A DNA stretch of 64,000 nt from Gammaproteobacteria bacterium (GTDB lineage: Bacteria > Pseudomonadota > Gammaproteobacteria > Pseudomonadales > Azotimanducaceae): positions 124,001 through 188,000 of the forward strand of contig JAPOVV010000077.1 of assembly GCA_026707945.1 (NCBI GenBank). The letters are read 5' to 3'. A program made the translations under genes and the position numbers. Shown one piece after another: positions 34,377-43,489 of the stretch. Every line of letters begins with the position of its first letter. The first letter of the stretch is position 1. The notes under the pieces were generated by a model. The model worked only from the letters and a program-made list of their open reading frames with translations, had not been told where the DNA came from and ran no database searches.

Positions 34377-35465
34377 GTCTACGGGGTAAACGTATACCCC
34401 TTCAGGCTCAACGCTTACAGATACGGAATCACCCGTTGCGAAAGTTGGTTGCACTGCACTAATTACTCGTAATCGTTCGCCGCTTGCTTCTACGATCACC
34501 AGGTAGTGATCACCTAGGAATCGAATGTCCACAACTCGAACGGTATCAACTGATGATGCTTCTAGATGGAGTGACTCAGGATGTGCAATCACCAAGCATT
34601 CTTGACAATCGCGCATTTTCACATCTACACCTTCCATTGTTCCGAATACTGTTTCAACCTTGCCTTCCATTGCACGACCTGTAATTGCATCGGTACCGCA
34701 GAATAGTGACGCGACAAATTGGGTTTTGGGGTTGCGCCAAATTGCTTCCGGAAGGTCGTCTTGCACGACTCGACCGTCCTGAAGTACTACTATGCGATCC
34801 GCTAGTTCCATCGCTTCTTCGGGGTCGTGGGTTACCACGATACATGGTGCGCCGCTTGCTCGCAAGGCTAATCTCGCATCCTCGCGTAGGTTTCGTCGAA
34901 GTGCGGAATCAACGTTCGCGAATGCTTCATCTAACAACATGACTGAAGGATCAGGTGCCAACGCTCTTGCTAAAGCAACCCGCTGCTGTTCGCCGCCGGA
35001 TAGCGTGTCCGGGTAGCGTTGTGCGTGTTCCGCCAGACCCACCTCTCGTAACTGATCCAACGCTCGTGATATACGTTCGCTAGCTGATGTGCGGAATAAG
35101 CCGAATGCGACGTTGTCGATGACGGTTAGGTGAGGAAACAGCACATGGTCTTGAAAGACGAACCCGCAGTTTCTGATCTCCGGGGGCGGCTCGTCACCGG
35201 GCACAGCCGGTTTTAAGCCACCGATTCGTACGGTACCTTCTTGCAGTGGTAGCAGACCAGCGATGATGCGTAGCAACGTACTTTTTCCGCTTCCCGAAGC
35301 ACCTAGCAGACAAACAATTTCGCCAGGCGCGACTTTCAAGCTCACATGATCAAGGACTCGTTTTACCCCAAAACTGTAGCTAACGTCTGAAATCACAACT
35401 GGATCGCGTAGAGACAACTGAGTTGCGCCTGTCTGTACTGAACCTTCCTTAGAATCCGTGCTCAT
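34359..35465 (-). CDS. Iron(III) ABC transporter ATP-binding protein, FbpC type
   Basis: Energises iron(III) import. Walker A GASGSGKSTLLRI (about 54-66), signature LSGGEQQRVALARAL, Walker B VMLLDEAFANVD, H-loop VTHDPEEAMEL. A C-terminal TOBE-like regulatory domain (260-368; EGKVETVFG, VVDIRFLGDHYLVIV) is typical of the FbpC/PotA branch. Length 368. It is divergent from the permease gene: the two ATG codons overlap by two bases (CATG at 35463-35466). Only ~40 bp separate it from the FbpA gene downstream. Confidence 0.95.
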   Translation of the reverse strand: MSTDSKEGSVQTGATQLSLRDPVVISDVSYSFGVKRVLDHVSLKVAPGEIVCLLGASGSGKSTLLRIIAGLLPLQEGTVRIGGLKPAVPGDEPPPEIRNCGFVFQDHVLFPHLTVIDNVAFGLFRTSASERISRALDQLREVGLAEHAQRYPDTLSGGEQQRVALARALAPDPSVMLLDEAFANVDSALRRNLREDARLALRASGAPCIVVTHDPEEAMELADRIVVLQDGRVVQDDLPEAIWRNPKTQFVASLFCGTDAITGRAMEGKVETVFGTMEGVDVKMRDCQECLVIAHPESLHLEASSVDTVRVVDIRFLGDHYLVIVEASGERLRVISAVQPTFATGDSVSVSVEPEGVYVYPVDDNESH

Positions 35466-37143
35466 GTCCGATCCCAGTCCTGTCGCAAAAAATCGGAGCT
35501 TTCGCAGACCTCGAATTCCGTCCGTATGGACGTTGATAGCACTTGCGATTGCACTTCCAATAGCAGTACCAATCGTTGCGATCCTGCTGTATTTCTTCGT
35601 GCCCGCATCCGCGACATGGGTTCACCTTCGTGAAACGGTTCTTCTAGAGTACATAGGTAATACGGTAGCCCTACTTCTTTGTGTCGCATGCGTCACTGCG
35701 CTAGTTGGCGTAGGTTGCGCTTGGCTAACCGCGACGAAAGAGTTTCCCGGACGGCACGTATTTGCTTGGGTTTTGATTCTACCGTTAGCAGCCCCAGCTT
35801 ATGTTGTAGCGTATGCCTACGGTGATCTATTTGCGAACTTGGCGCAAGTTCAATCTTGGATCCAAGAAGTTACCGTGAGCGATCTAAGACTTCCGTCGAT
35901 CCGCTCTCTACCCGGTGCCGCCTTGGTGCTCGGCTTCACACTCTATCCATACGTTTATCTACTAGCTTACAACGCGTTCGCGGAACAAGCCGCACCGATG
36001 ACAGAGGCAGCCCGGACACTCGGACTGACTCCGAGGCGCGTCTTCTTCAAAATTACCTTACCGCATGCACGTCCCGCAATCGCCGGTGGACTGGCATTGG
36101 CACTAATGGAAACCGCAGCGGATTTTGGGGTTGTGGAATTTTTTGGAGTGCCCACACTCACGAACGGGATTTTCCGCACGTGGTATGCAATGGGTGAACA
36201 TCAAGCGGCGATGCAACTCGCAGGCTGGCTTTTCGCAATTGTAGTACTACTCGTCGTGCTTGAGCGAATCGCTCGGCGAGGACTTCACGCGAATCCCGTA
36301 TCGAGAAATGCTCCCGGCGTGCGCACAAGACTACGCGGCTGGCGGTCGCTCATCGCGGTAGTTTGTTGCGCTCTTCCGTTGCTGTTCGGCTTAGCTATTC
36401 CAGTGCTAGTTCTCTTGAGACACGCTATCGAAACCGGGGATCCTACGTTCGGGATGCAATTCCTGGATTACGTTCTGAACACCGTCTCCGTAGCGACGAT
36501 CACAGCAATACTAGCGGTCATTTTCTCAGTGTGCTTGACATATGCAGCTCGACTACAAGGTGATCGCGCAATACTTCGACTAGGCGTGCGAACCGCAACG
36601 TTAGGGTATGCCATACCTGGTATGGTCTTAGCTATTGGGGTCCTCGGTCCTCTCACATCAATCGATCGGACGTTTGCGATGTGGGTCCAGTCCACGTTTG
36701 ACGTGAATATCGGCTTAATAATGACGGGAAGCGCCGCAGCGTTAGTCTTCGTCTATCTGGCTCGGTTTCTGACTGTCTCATTCAACAGTGTCGAGGGCGG
36801 AATGGCGCGAATCCATCCAAATTACGATGACGCCGCGCGCAGCCTTGGTACCAAACCGATTCGAACGCTAAGTCGCGTTCACTTGCCTCTCTTGACACCG
36901 GCCTTGTTAACCGCATTCCTGCTCGTTTTTGTCGACGTCGTAAAGGAACTGCCTGCGACGCTCATCCTCAGGCCGTTTAACTTTGAAACGCTTGCAACGC
37001 GTACATATCGACTAGCATCCGACGAAAGGATTGCAGAAGCATCAACCGCCGCACTCTTGATATTGTTGGTAGGGCTTGTACCTACGATAGTCTTGGCTGC
37101 GCAGCGTTTTGGCTTGCGCCGATCAAAGCTTCTTCAAGTTTGA
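35464..37143 (+). CDS. Iron(III) ABC transporter permease, FbpB type (duplicated)
   Basis: Forms the membrane channel with two fused permease domains. About 12 helices are visible, with the conserved cytoplasmic loops EAARTLGLTPRRVFFKITLPHARPA-like (first domain, about 180-205) and DDAARSLGTKPIRTLSRVHLPLL (second, about 455-478; quoted only in part by position). The 560-residue length equals FbpB/SfuB-type double permeases. ATG at 35464 is used here; a GTG at 35458 is also in frame. It is divergently oriented to fbpC with overlapping start codons and no intergenic region, so its promoter must lie inside the fbpC coding sequence. Confidence 0.93.
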   Translation: MSDPSPVAKNRSFRRPRIPSVWTLIALAIALPIAVPIVAILLYFFVPASATWVHLRETVLLEYIGNTVALLLCVACVTALVGVGCAWLTATKEFPGRHVFAWVLILPLAAPAYVVAYAYGDLFANLAQVQSWIQEVTVSDLRLPSIRSLPGAALVLGFTLYPYVYLLAYNAFAEQAAPMTEAARTLGLTPRRVFFKITLPHARPAIAGGLALALMETAADFGVVEFFGVPTLTNGIFRTWYAMGEHQAAMQLAGWLFAIVVLLVVLERIARRGLHANPVSRNAPGVRTRLRGWRSLIAVVCCALPLLFGLAIPVLVLLRHAIETGDPTFGMQFLDYVLNTVSVATITAILAVIFSVCLTYAARLQGDRAILRLGVRTATLGYAIPGMVLAIGVLGPLTSIDRTFAMWVQSTFDVNIGLIMTGSAAALVFVYLARFLTVSFNSVEGGMARIHPNYDDAARSLGTKPIRTLSRVHLPLLTPALLTAFLLVFVDVVKELPATLILRPFNFETLATRTYRLASDERIAEASTAALLILLVGLVPTIVLAAQRFGLRRSKLLQV

Positions 37144-37200
37144 GTCGAGCTGTTCACTGTGCATACTCGCACGTGTTTGGCGCACCAACGGAAGGAGAGA

Positions 37201-37296
37201 ATGTCGCAGCGAACCGACAGCTTCTGCACACTCGCGGGTACTCATGAAATTGCCGAGAACACACATCGAGTTAGCAAGGCGTCATTCAAGAATTGA
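37201..37296 (+). CDS. Possible 31-residue small protein
   Basis: An ATG preceded by GGAAGGAGAGA, a near-perfect ribosome-binding site and the best one in this neighbourhood, opens a frame of 31 codons ending in TGA at 37294-37296. The peptide (begins MSQRTDSFCTLAGTHEIAEN) has no membrane segment or known motif. It lies 57 bp after the permease gene and 56 bp before the aminotransferase. It could be a real small protein, a leader peptide for the aminotransferase, or chance. Confidence 0.3.
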   Translation: MSQRTDSFCTLAGTHEIAENTHRVSKASFKN

Positions 37297-37352
37297 ATTG
37301 CCGTTACGCTAAATCAATCACTAAACACGCACTGGACAAAAGGCTTATCGAA

Positions 37353-38498
37353 ATGCGCACATTTGATTTCGCTGTAGGACAAACCAATCCGGAGACTTTT
37401 CCGATCGAACGCGTCCAAGATGCTGCCAATAGAGCGATCGCTAACGAGTATGCGCAACTTACAACGTATCCAGGAAAACTCGGGCACGCTGGGTTGCGCG
37501 CTGTCATGGCGAAGCGAGAATCAGAACGGGAAGGCATCCAAATCGGTGCCGACGAGCTAACCCTCTTGAATGGTTCGATGCAAGCTGTCACGCTGACCGC
37601 CGAGGCGTTCACCCGACCAGGCGATACCGTCATTTGCGAAGAACTCACGTATTCCGGAACTATTAGCGCATATCGATCATTAGGGATCGAAATGGTGGGC
37701 ATGCCGGTGGACGAAGATGGCATGCGCGTGGATTTACTTGAAGCGACGTTGGACGAACTCGGAGAAGCACGAAAACCGAAATTCATCTACGCACTTACTA
37801 CGTACCAAAATCCAACAGGCACAAACCTATCCCTCAATCGTCGACGTCAATTGATTGACATCGCCGCTTCTCGAAACATTCCAATCGTGGAGGATAACTG
37901 CTACGGTGACGTCCACTACGACGGCGAAAAACCACGATCTCTCTACGCCCTTAGTGATTACGAGAATATCATCTATATGTGTTCGTTATCCAAGATCCTT
38001 GCACCAGGAATGCGCCTCGGTTACATCTATGCCAAACCGAGATTGTTAGAGACCATTCTGGCACGACGACATGATGGGGGTGGCAACTATCTCGCCGCAG
38101 CAGTGGTCGCCGAGCTCTATAAGGATGGACTTTGGGCGCTTACCGAAGAGCTAAACGATTCACTCAAGGTGAAGAAAAACCTTGTCGTCGATAGCATACG
38201 CGAAGCGGCAGACGGTATCTGCGTCTCATCGAATCCATCCGGCGGTCTCTTTGTTTGGGTTCGTTTCCCCGATGATGTAGATCAAGAAAAACTTTTACGG
38301 CTCACTTCAGAAAGAGGCTTCTTCTATGCTTCGGGAGCAAACTTTCATATACGCTCAGAGCAGATCCCCTACTTGCGTCTTGCTTTCGGGCATGTGCCCG
38401 ATGACGATATTCGTGATGGCATACCCGTTCTTATCCAGTGTTTGAGAGAAGCAAGGACTAGTAACGAGAAACCTTCGTTCTCTACTCTATATGACTAA
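37353..38498 (+). CDS. PLP-dependent aminotransferase, class I/II (2-aminoadipate/MocR-domain-like)
   Basis: Fold-type I aminotransferase of 381 residues. The ATG at 37353 follows AAAGG by about 9 nt and starts right before the conserved FDFAVGQTNPETFP; an in-frame TTG at 37293 lacks support. YALTTYQNPTGTNLS is the substrate-binding region, and DNCYGDVHY and MCSLSKILAPGMRLGY hold the PLP-contacting aspartate and Schiff-base lysine K214. The sequence resembles LysN-type and the aminotransferase half of MocR regulators, without the DNA-binding half. Specificity unknown. Confidence 0.9.
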   Translation: MRTFDFAVGQTNPETFPIERVQDAANRAIANEYAQLTTYPGKLGHAGLRAVMAKRESEREGIQIGADELTLLNGSMQAVTLTAEAFTRPGDTVICEELTYSGTISAYRSLGIEMVGMPVDEDGMRVDLLEATLDELGEARKPKFIYALTTYQNPTGTNLSLNRRRQLIDIAASRNIPIVEDNCYGDVHYDGEKPRSLYALSDYENIIYMCSLSKILAPGMRLGYIYAKPRLLETILARRHDGGGNYLAAAVVAELYKDGLWALTEELNDSLKVKKNLVVDSIREAADGICVSSNPSGGLFVWVRFPDDVDQEKLLRLTSERGFFYASGANFHIRSEQIPYLRLAFGHVPDDDIRDGIPVLIQCLREARTSNEKPSFSTLYD

Positions 38499-38628
38499 AC
38501 GTTAATAGAACAGGTCAACGCTCTCACTCAAGTACAGGAGCCGAGTAGATTCACTTACAGCGGTGAATTAACTCGAAGTCTCGTTTGTTGTCTAAACCTA
38601 CCAAGAACCGCAAGACAGTGAATTAAAG

Positions 38629-38856
38629 ATGCAGAGCAAACGGGTGCGTGTGGTTCTGAAGATTCTCCTGCATGTGCTCGTAATCGTGATGCTCTACGTC
38701 GCATTCTCATTTTCATTGTTCTTGGGTTTGCAGGTCCGTCCGCTCTTTGGAAACGCCGGCGTTATATCGGTATCGGTCTTGGTCGTAGTGTACGTCTACT
38801 TCGGATGGATTAGACCAATCACGCGAAAGAGGTCAGGTCAATCGGGCGATCCCTGA
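38629..38856 (+). CDS. Small unknown membrane protein
   Basis: A 75-residue frame with two clear membrane segments (about 8-30 LKILLHVLVIVMLYVAFSFSLF and 44-60 VISVSVLVVVYVYFGW) separated by a short loop, and basic residues at both ends (both tails probably cytoplasmic). No strong ribosome-binding site is visible. I do not recognise the family. It lies between the aminotransferase (130 bp) and the esterase (124 bp) on the same strand. Confidence 0.5.
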   Translation: MQSKRVRVVLKILLHVLVIVMLYVAFSFSLFLGLQVRPLFGNAGVISVSVLVVVYVYFGWIRPITRKRSGQSGDP

Positions 38857-38980
38857 GACGTTACCTTGAGGTATGCCGGTCTTTTTCACAGCGAGCATTG
38901 AGTCGCTAGGTAACGACTGATTTAGCGTTAATACGAACTCAGTAACATCACCAACGACCATTCTCAAATTTGGCCAATAC

Positions 38981-40426
38981 ATGTTGAGACGACTGTTCGC
39001 GTGCTTCGTAGTCATCGCATCCATATCTGCCCAATCCTCGGAGACAGATGCGTGTGCAAACGTCAAGGAAATTTCATTACCCGACCTCACGATCGACATG
39101 GTTGAACCTCTTGAGAATCCGGTCCCCCATTGCAAATTAACCGGCAAACTCGGACGTGAAATAGGCTTTTCTGTATGGCTTCCTGTCAATTGGAACGGGA
39201 AATTCCTGATGGGAGGAGGCGGAGGATTCGTCGGTTCAATTCAGAATCAAGCACTTGCTCTCGGTGCTCTTCAACGGGGGTACGCCACCGCCGGTACCGA
39301 CACGGGACATCAGGCTAACGGCATCGATGGGTCGTGGGCACTACACAATCTCGAGCGAATCGTGAACTATGGCCACGTCGCAATTCATCGTGTCTCTGAA
39401 ACATCGAAACACATTGCGGATTCAAATTACGGTAAGTGGCCTGACCGTAGTTATTTCGCAGGTTGTTCGAATGGGGGTCGCCAAGCGATGGCATTCTCGC
39501 AACGTTATCCCAATGACTTCAACGCGATTATTGCAGGAGCTCCCGCATTTGATTTCGGAGGTATCGCAGCGGCGTTCGTTAATGTTTCTCAACACATGTA
39601 CCCCGACATGGACAATCTAACGACACCACTCTTATCTTCAGTAGACCGCTCGACTCTAGCCAAAGCGGTACTAGCCCAATGTGACGCACTTGATGGCCTT
39701 GAGGACGGCATCATGAACGATCCACGCGAGTGTGATTTTGATCCGGCTGCTTTGGACTTACCGGAGGAGAAGATCGCAGCGATTCGAGCTGTTTACGATG
39801 GCCCGCAAAACGCCTCCGGTCCGGTTTTTCACGGTTGGCCTTTTGGTGGCGAAGATGAAGATGGAGGTTGGGGCTCGTGGTTGGCGGGACCCGGTCAACA
39901 GACGGAGGGTGCACCGCCATCCGCGGCGTTCGGATTCGGAGTTGACCTGATGCGGTATATGGTTGAACACGATCCGAAATGGCGTTATGAAGACTTTAGC
40001 TTCGATGGTTATCGAGAGCGCGTCGCAGTCGTTGAGTCGGTGCTGAGTGCGAAAGATCCAAATCTTGACGAATTTCGGCAAGCTGGCGGCAAACTCCTTC
40101 TCTACCACGGCTGGTCTGATTCCGCGCTATCAGCGCTAGCCACGATCGACTACGTCGATGCAGTTTACGCTCGTGATCCGGCAGCGCGCGACGATGTCCG
40201 ACTCTTCCTGCTACCCGGTGTATCACATTGTGCTGGCGGACCAGGTCCCTGGATGGTGGACTATCTGGACGTGATCGAACGATGGGTCACAAGCGGCGAA
40301 GCGCCGGACGAACTGATTGCTGGATTTATCGACGAGAGTGGTTCGCGACGTCTCTGTGCGTATCCTGCGAAAGCCAGTTTCATTGAAGGAAATGATCGAA
40401 ACCCCTCTAGTTTCGAGTGCCGCTAA
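38981..40426 (+). CDS. Tannase/feruloyl esterase family hydrolase
   Basis: Exported carboxylesterase of the tannase/feruloyl-esterase family, which releases phenolic acids such as ferulate or gallate from esters. Signal peptide at 1-18 (MLRRLFACFVVIASISAQ). The nucleophile is S163 in AGCSNGGRQAM, the acid D380 in HGWSDSALS and the base H416 in GVSHCAGG. The cysteines beside the serine (C162) and histidine (C417) form the disulfide that joins the triad in this family. GKFLMGGGGGFVGS is the oxyanion region. Length 481 is normal. No aromatic-catabolic genes flank it. Confidence 0.93.
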   Translation: MLRRLFACFVVIASISAQSSETDACANVKEISLPDLTIDMVEPLENPVPHCKLTGKLGREIGFSVWLPVNWNGKFLMGGGGGFVGSIQNQALALGALQRGYATAGTDTGHQANGIDGSWALHNLERIVNYGHVAIHRVSETSKHIADSNYGKWPDRSYFAGCSNGGRQAMAFSQRYPNDFNAIIAGAPAFDFGGIAAAFVNVSQHMYPDMDNLTTPLLSSVDRSTLAKAVLAQCDALDGLEDGIMNDPRECDFDPAALDLPEEKIAAIRAVYDGPQNASGPVFHGWPFGGEDEDGGWGSWLAGPGQQTEGAPPSAAFGFGVDLMRYMVEHDPKWRYEDFSFDGYRERVAVVESVLSAKDPNLDEFRQAGGKLLLYHGWSDSALSALATIDYVDAVYARDPAARDDVRLFLLPGVSHCAGGPGPWMVDYLDVIERWVTSGEAPDELIAGFIDESGSRRLCAYPAKASFIEGNDRNPSSFECR

Positions 40427-40488
40427 CCATACGGATATTGAACAAGCTTGAGTCCAAGTTAAAAGGCCAGAGCACGTAGTCGACGAAC

Positions 40489-41094
40489 TCAGTTTTTACG
40501 CATCGCCTCAATGCTAGCTGTAAATCGTTCAATTTCTCGCGCTGACGTGAGACGAATGAACCGAATACCAGCCCAACGAGGGTCCGCCATAGCCTCTAAC
40601 ATCGAAATTCGTTTGCCCCGCTGGGCACTGAGGATCCAGTAGATAAGTGAATCCTCGCCTCGCCAAAGAGCAAGATGCGGCCAGAACCGTTCTACGTTCG
40701 TACCCCACAGAAGTTCCTTCGAGCGCCAACGGTGCCATGAACGACGAATTACTCGCCATATAAGGACGCGTACTGGTAAATCCAACCAGATTACCGTATC
40801 AAGCCGAGGCCAAAACGACTGTTTTGCGAAGCGCGTGTAGGAACCTGCGACGACAAACTTATCACCTTGGGTTGCATTCTTGAACCGACGTAATAACTCG
40901 TCAGGGTCTGTCTCGTTTAGACCGACCCAATTGGGTAGCCAGTTGAGCGCATCGAGCTCGACGAAGTTTGCATTGAGCGTCAGCGCTAATCGCCTCGCGA
41001 GTGTGCTCTTACCAGAGGCGCTATTTCCGATGACATGAATACGAGTGCCGATAGGCGAAAGCCACTTCTCAAACTCGGTCCGGCTATTCACCAC
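40489..41094 (-). CDS. P-loop kinase-like protein (FlaR/adenylate-kinase-like)
   Basis: A 201-residue nucleotide-binding protein with Walker A GNSASGKSTLARRLA (23-37), then FVELDALNWLPNW (DALxW, typical of the 'DNA topology modulation protein' FlaR-like group) and DTVIWLDLPVRVLIWRVIRR. The group is annotated as putative small-molecule kinases; the DNA-topology name is historical and unsupported. Stand-alone gene, minus strand, convergent with the esterase gene (62 bp). Confidence 0.85.
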   Translation of the reverse strand: MVNSRTEFEKWLSPIGTRIHVIGNSASGKSTLARRLALTLNANFVELDALNWLPNWVGLNETDPDELLRRFKNATQGDKFVVAGSYTRFAKQSFWPRLDTVIWLDLPVRVLIWRVIRRSWHRWRSKELLWGTNVERFWPHLALWRGEDSLIYWILSAQRGKRISMLEAMADPRWAGIRFIRLTSAREIERFTASIEAMRKN

Positions 41095-41214
41095 GCTATT
41101 CCCTTCTGACTTCAGTGATACGGAGCGAGCTTGTCAAATCTAACCATCTTGCTAAGTGCACCTTAGATCTCTTTCAAACGATCCAATCATCGCTAACGCT
41201 TGAAAATCGAACAC

Positions 41215-41958
41215 TCAAGGTGTACCGACTCGTTTCGAAATAGTCTCGATGAAGTTTGTGAGATTGACCAGACAGTGCGCAACTATGCTAGGTTTAACGC
41301 TACGAGTATGCATTGTGACGTAGATTAGCGGCAACAGCCCTAAAGTCCGCACTGGGATCATCCAAGGTGCATCGAAGTGGTATACCGCAAACAGAAAGCT
41401 ATGTGCGGCGGGTTTTAAACGACCGAACTGGCTGGGCATCCTTGGAAGTAGATAGCCTCGAAAGTAGAGCTCTTCCGTTATTGGAACTAGGACTCCAGAT
41501 AGCACGATGTGCGCGATTAGGACGATCCATGCGACCTCCGAAACCTCTGCCAACTGGTACTTTGCGAAGATGTTGAAGCTAATCGAGAGAGCCTCTAGCC
41601 AATGTGATAAAGGCTGGAGGACTATGAAGATGAGCCCGGTTGGAATTAGGATCGCGGGTACCCAAATGAAGTAACGAAACCAGCGAAGTGGTTGGGTGTA
41701 TACGACAATGCCTTCAAGCGACCACCCAGGATTGTTTCGCTTTTTAGCGAGATAGTAGAGATAACCTAGCTGAACGGGAATCAGTACAAAGACGTTCGCG
41801 AATACGCCGAAAAATAGCTCTGGTGGCAAAGACGGGTTCCAAAGAACTGCTAATCCCAGTACTGTTGCTGATATGTTTGCGACGCCAGGTGCTAAGTGGA
41901 GAAAAAGACTCTTGCCTAAAGAATGAGGTTCAACCGATAAAGAGATTTGACTTCTCAA
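41215..41958 (-). CDS. CPBP family intramembrane metalloprotease (Abi/CAAX type)
   Basis: Multi-pass membrane protein with the CPBP motifs: EELYFRGYLLP (paired glutamates plus arginine), FLFAVYHFDAPW (histidine) and HCLVNLTNF (final histidine and asparagine). Six to eight membrane helices; 247 residues from TTG at 41958. An ATT at 41985, 6 nt downstream of a perfect GGAGG (41992-41996), is a better-placed start and would add nine residues. The family includes the CAAX prenyl proteases Rce1 and bacteriocin-immunity proteins. No bacteriocin or peptide gene is evident beside it. Confidence 0.87.
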   Translation of the reverse strand: MRSQISLSVEPHSLGKSLFLHLAPGVANISATVLGLAVLWNPSLPPELFFGVFANVFVLIPVQLGYLYYLAKKRNNPGWSLEGIVVYTQPLRWFRYFIWVPAILIPTGLIFIVLQPLSHWLEALSISFNIFAKYQLAEVSEVAWIVLIAHIVLSGVLVPITEELYFRGYLLPRMPSQFGRLKPAAHSFLFAVYHFDAPWMIPVRTLGLLPLIYVTMHTRSVKPSIVAHCLVNLTNFIETISKRVGTP

Positions 41959-42275
41959 CAGATCGTTCGGAGTTCTGGACGTAATTTTCGACCTCCAAGT
42001 GACACATTTTCTAGTTTATAAAGGGAGTCTCATCGCGCTTTCCAACGAGCTAGTCGACACTTGCAATAGCAATTGCAGTGTGTGACACGCCCAGGTCCCC
42101 GTCAACACTCAACAGGCAGATCATTTTCTCCTCTATTGAGATAATGGGGGAACTACGTTGTGAATGACAAAGCAATCGCGGAAGTAATTTTGATTGACGT
42201 AACACAATTGGTATTGGTATCGCGACCACTCTACCAATCGCCACGTTCTTGTGGCGAAGACGCTAACGACGACCA
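41959..42275. other. 317-bp divergent intergenic region
   Basis: Lies between the CPBP protease (minus) and the monooxygenase-like gene (plus) and should carry both promoters. It holds the GGAGG site for the CPBP gene (41992-41996), an imperfect stem CACTTGCAAT/ATTGCAGTG near 42057-42081, and the perfect 7-bp hairpin at 42238-42257. No convincing coding sequence. Confidence 0.5.
42238..42257 (+). repeat. Hairpin just upstream of the monooxygenase-like gene
   Basis: TCGCCAC, loop GTTCTT, GTGGCGA: a perfect 7-bp stem ending 18 nt before the GTG start at 42276. There is no Shine-Dalgarno sequence in the remaining leader, so this structure might influence translation or be part of an operator; function is unknown. 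Confidence 0.45.
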
Positions 42276-42587
42276 GTGATACTCGAAGTAGCCATTCTCG
42301 ACGTAAAACAAGGAATGGAAACTGATTTCGAAGCGTCATTTGCTCTTGCCCAATCGATCATTAGTTCGATGGATGGATATGTTTCACATGAGCTTCAAAG
42401 ATGCATCGAAAATAGAAGTCGGTACATTCTGTTAGTTCAGTGGGAGACCTTGTCGGATCACACAGAAGGGTTTCGAGGGTCCGATGAATATCGAGAATGG
42501 AAACGCTTACTTCATCATTTCTATGACCCATTTCCCACGGTCGAACACTTTCATTCCGTCTACAGCACCGAGACTATAACGTCTTAG
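42276..42587 (+). CDS. Antibiotic-biosynthesis-monooxygenase (ABM) domain protein
   Basis: A 103-residue dimeric alpha-beta-barrel protein: EVAILDVKQGMETDFEASF at the N-terminus, GYVSHELQRCIENRSRYILLVQWET in the middle (central residues 33-57) and SVYS near the end. ABM proteins range from cofactor-free quinone-forming monooxygenases to stress proteins such as YgiN. Start GTG at 42276. It has no obvious operon partner and borders the high-G+C acetyltransferase region. Confidence 0.85.
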   Translation: MILEVAILDVKQGMETDFEASFALAQSIISSMDGYVSHELQRCIENRSRYILLVQWETLSDHTEGFRGSDEYREWKRLLHHFYDPFPTVEHFHSVYSTETITS

Positions 42588-42790
42588 ATTAGGCGAGAGT
42601 TGTGTGTTGCAACGCCGTAGCCGACCACATTACTGACGAAGATCTTCTACGCCACCCGAGTCCGCCCACGGACGTTGTCGCTCAAGCTCGCAGATTGCGG
42701 CTTAACGCCGCACCCACTCACGCCATCAAACGACCGATCATGTCGGTAGTGACTATGAACATGCGGCGAATGTAACGCCGAATCAGCAAA

Positions 42791-43489
42791 TCAGTATCTT
42801 GATGGAAGTGTGTCGCGCCCGTCGCTGAAGCTCCACGCGTTGGCGTAGGCGACGAGATTAAGCCTTGCTGCCACCGCTAGCGAGGCGGAATTGGACCAGG
42901 AGGTGCTATACAGTGGTACGCGGCCCGACGCGCGGATCGCCGTCGCCCAAGCCGCGGTAACGCGCGCGCCGAAGCCCGCGCGCCGAAATGCGGCGGCGGT
43001 CTCAAGACCGGCTTCGGCCGCGTGACCCGACCGTCGCGCGCAACAGCAGACGCTGATCGCGTGTCCGTCGCGTTCGATGGCCGCGATCGGGGCGCGTCCA
43101 GCCATCTCCGCCTGGCTCCAGTTGGGAAAGTGCCGGACGAGCCGATCAACGGTCTGGACGAACACGACTCCGTCGACCTCCGGAATGTTGTCCGCAAAAG
43201 CGAAAGCGGGACCCGAGTCGGCCAATTCGCCCACCAACGCGCGGTAGCGGTCTGCGTGTAGCGGCGGAAGGCGTCCATCTTCGACGGGCTTCTCCTCGGC
43301 GGCCAGATCGTGCAGCGCGTCGGCCACGCGGTCCGGAGTGTCGGCCCGTACGACCCACGCGCAATGTGTGCGTCCGCGCACCAGCTTGAACACGGGACCG
43401 CGCCTTGAGTCCGGTTCCCGCGTGCCGGCGATGCGTCCCCGCTGGTCGAACCGGAACAGGGTCTCAAGGTGCAGCTCCGGCGTCGTCAA
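42791..43489 (-). CDS. GNAT family N-acetyltransferase, high-G+C, missing a normal 5' end
   Basis: The C-terminal 90 residues are a clear GNAT fold of the FR47-like group: EAGLETAAAFRRAGFGARVT (acetyl-CoA loop) and PLYSTSWSNSASLAVAARL. The 232 residues from TTG at 43489 omit conserved upstream sequence: the frame continues through RRPELSLARPAL to a TAG at 43547-43549 with no ATG, GTG or TTG, only CTG at 43531. The gene is therefore 5'-truncated or uses CTG. A hand count of 43021-43080 gives 41 G+C of 60, against 25 of 60 at 42301-42360. Base and codon use unlike the neighbours point to recent transfer from a high-G+C donor. Substrate unknown. Confidence 0.8.
   Translation of the reverse strand: MTTPELHLETLFRFDQRGRIAGTREPDSRRGPVFKLVRGRTHCAWVVRADTPDRVADALHDLAAEEKPVEDGRLPPLHADRYRALVGELADSGPAFAFADNIPEVDGVVFVQTVDRLVRHFPNWSQAEMAGRAPIAAIERDGHAISVCCCARRSGHAAEAGLETAAAFRRAGFGARVTAAWATAIRASGRVPLYSTSWSNSASLAVAARLNLVAYANAWSFSDGRDTLPSRY

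Noticed and set aside
42697-42780. Possible integron attC site next to the GNAT gene
   Set aside because: GCGGCTTAACGCCGC looks like part of an attC, but no paired GTTRRRY/RYYYAAC core sites at the right distance were found on either strand.
42877-43467. 196-codon minus-strand frame inside the GNAT gene
   Set aside because: It is an out-of-frame shadow caused by the high G+C; the overlapping frame has the clear GNAT motifs.
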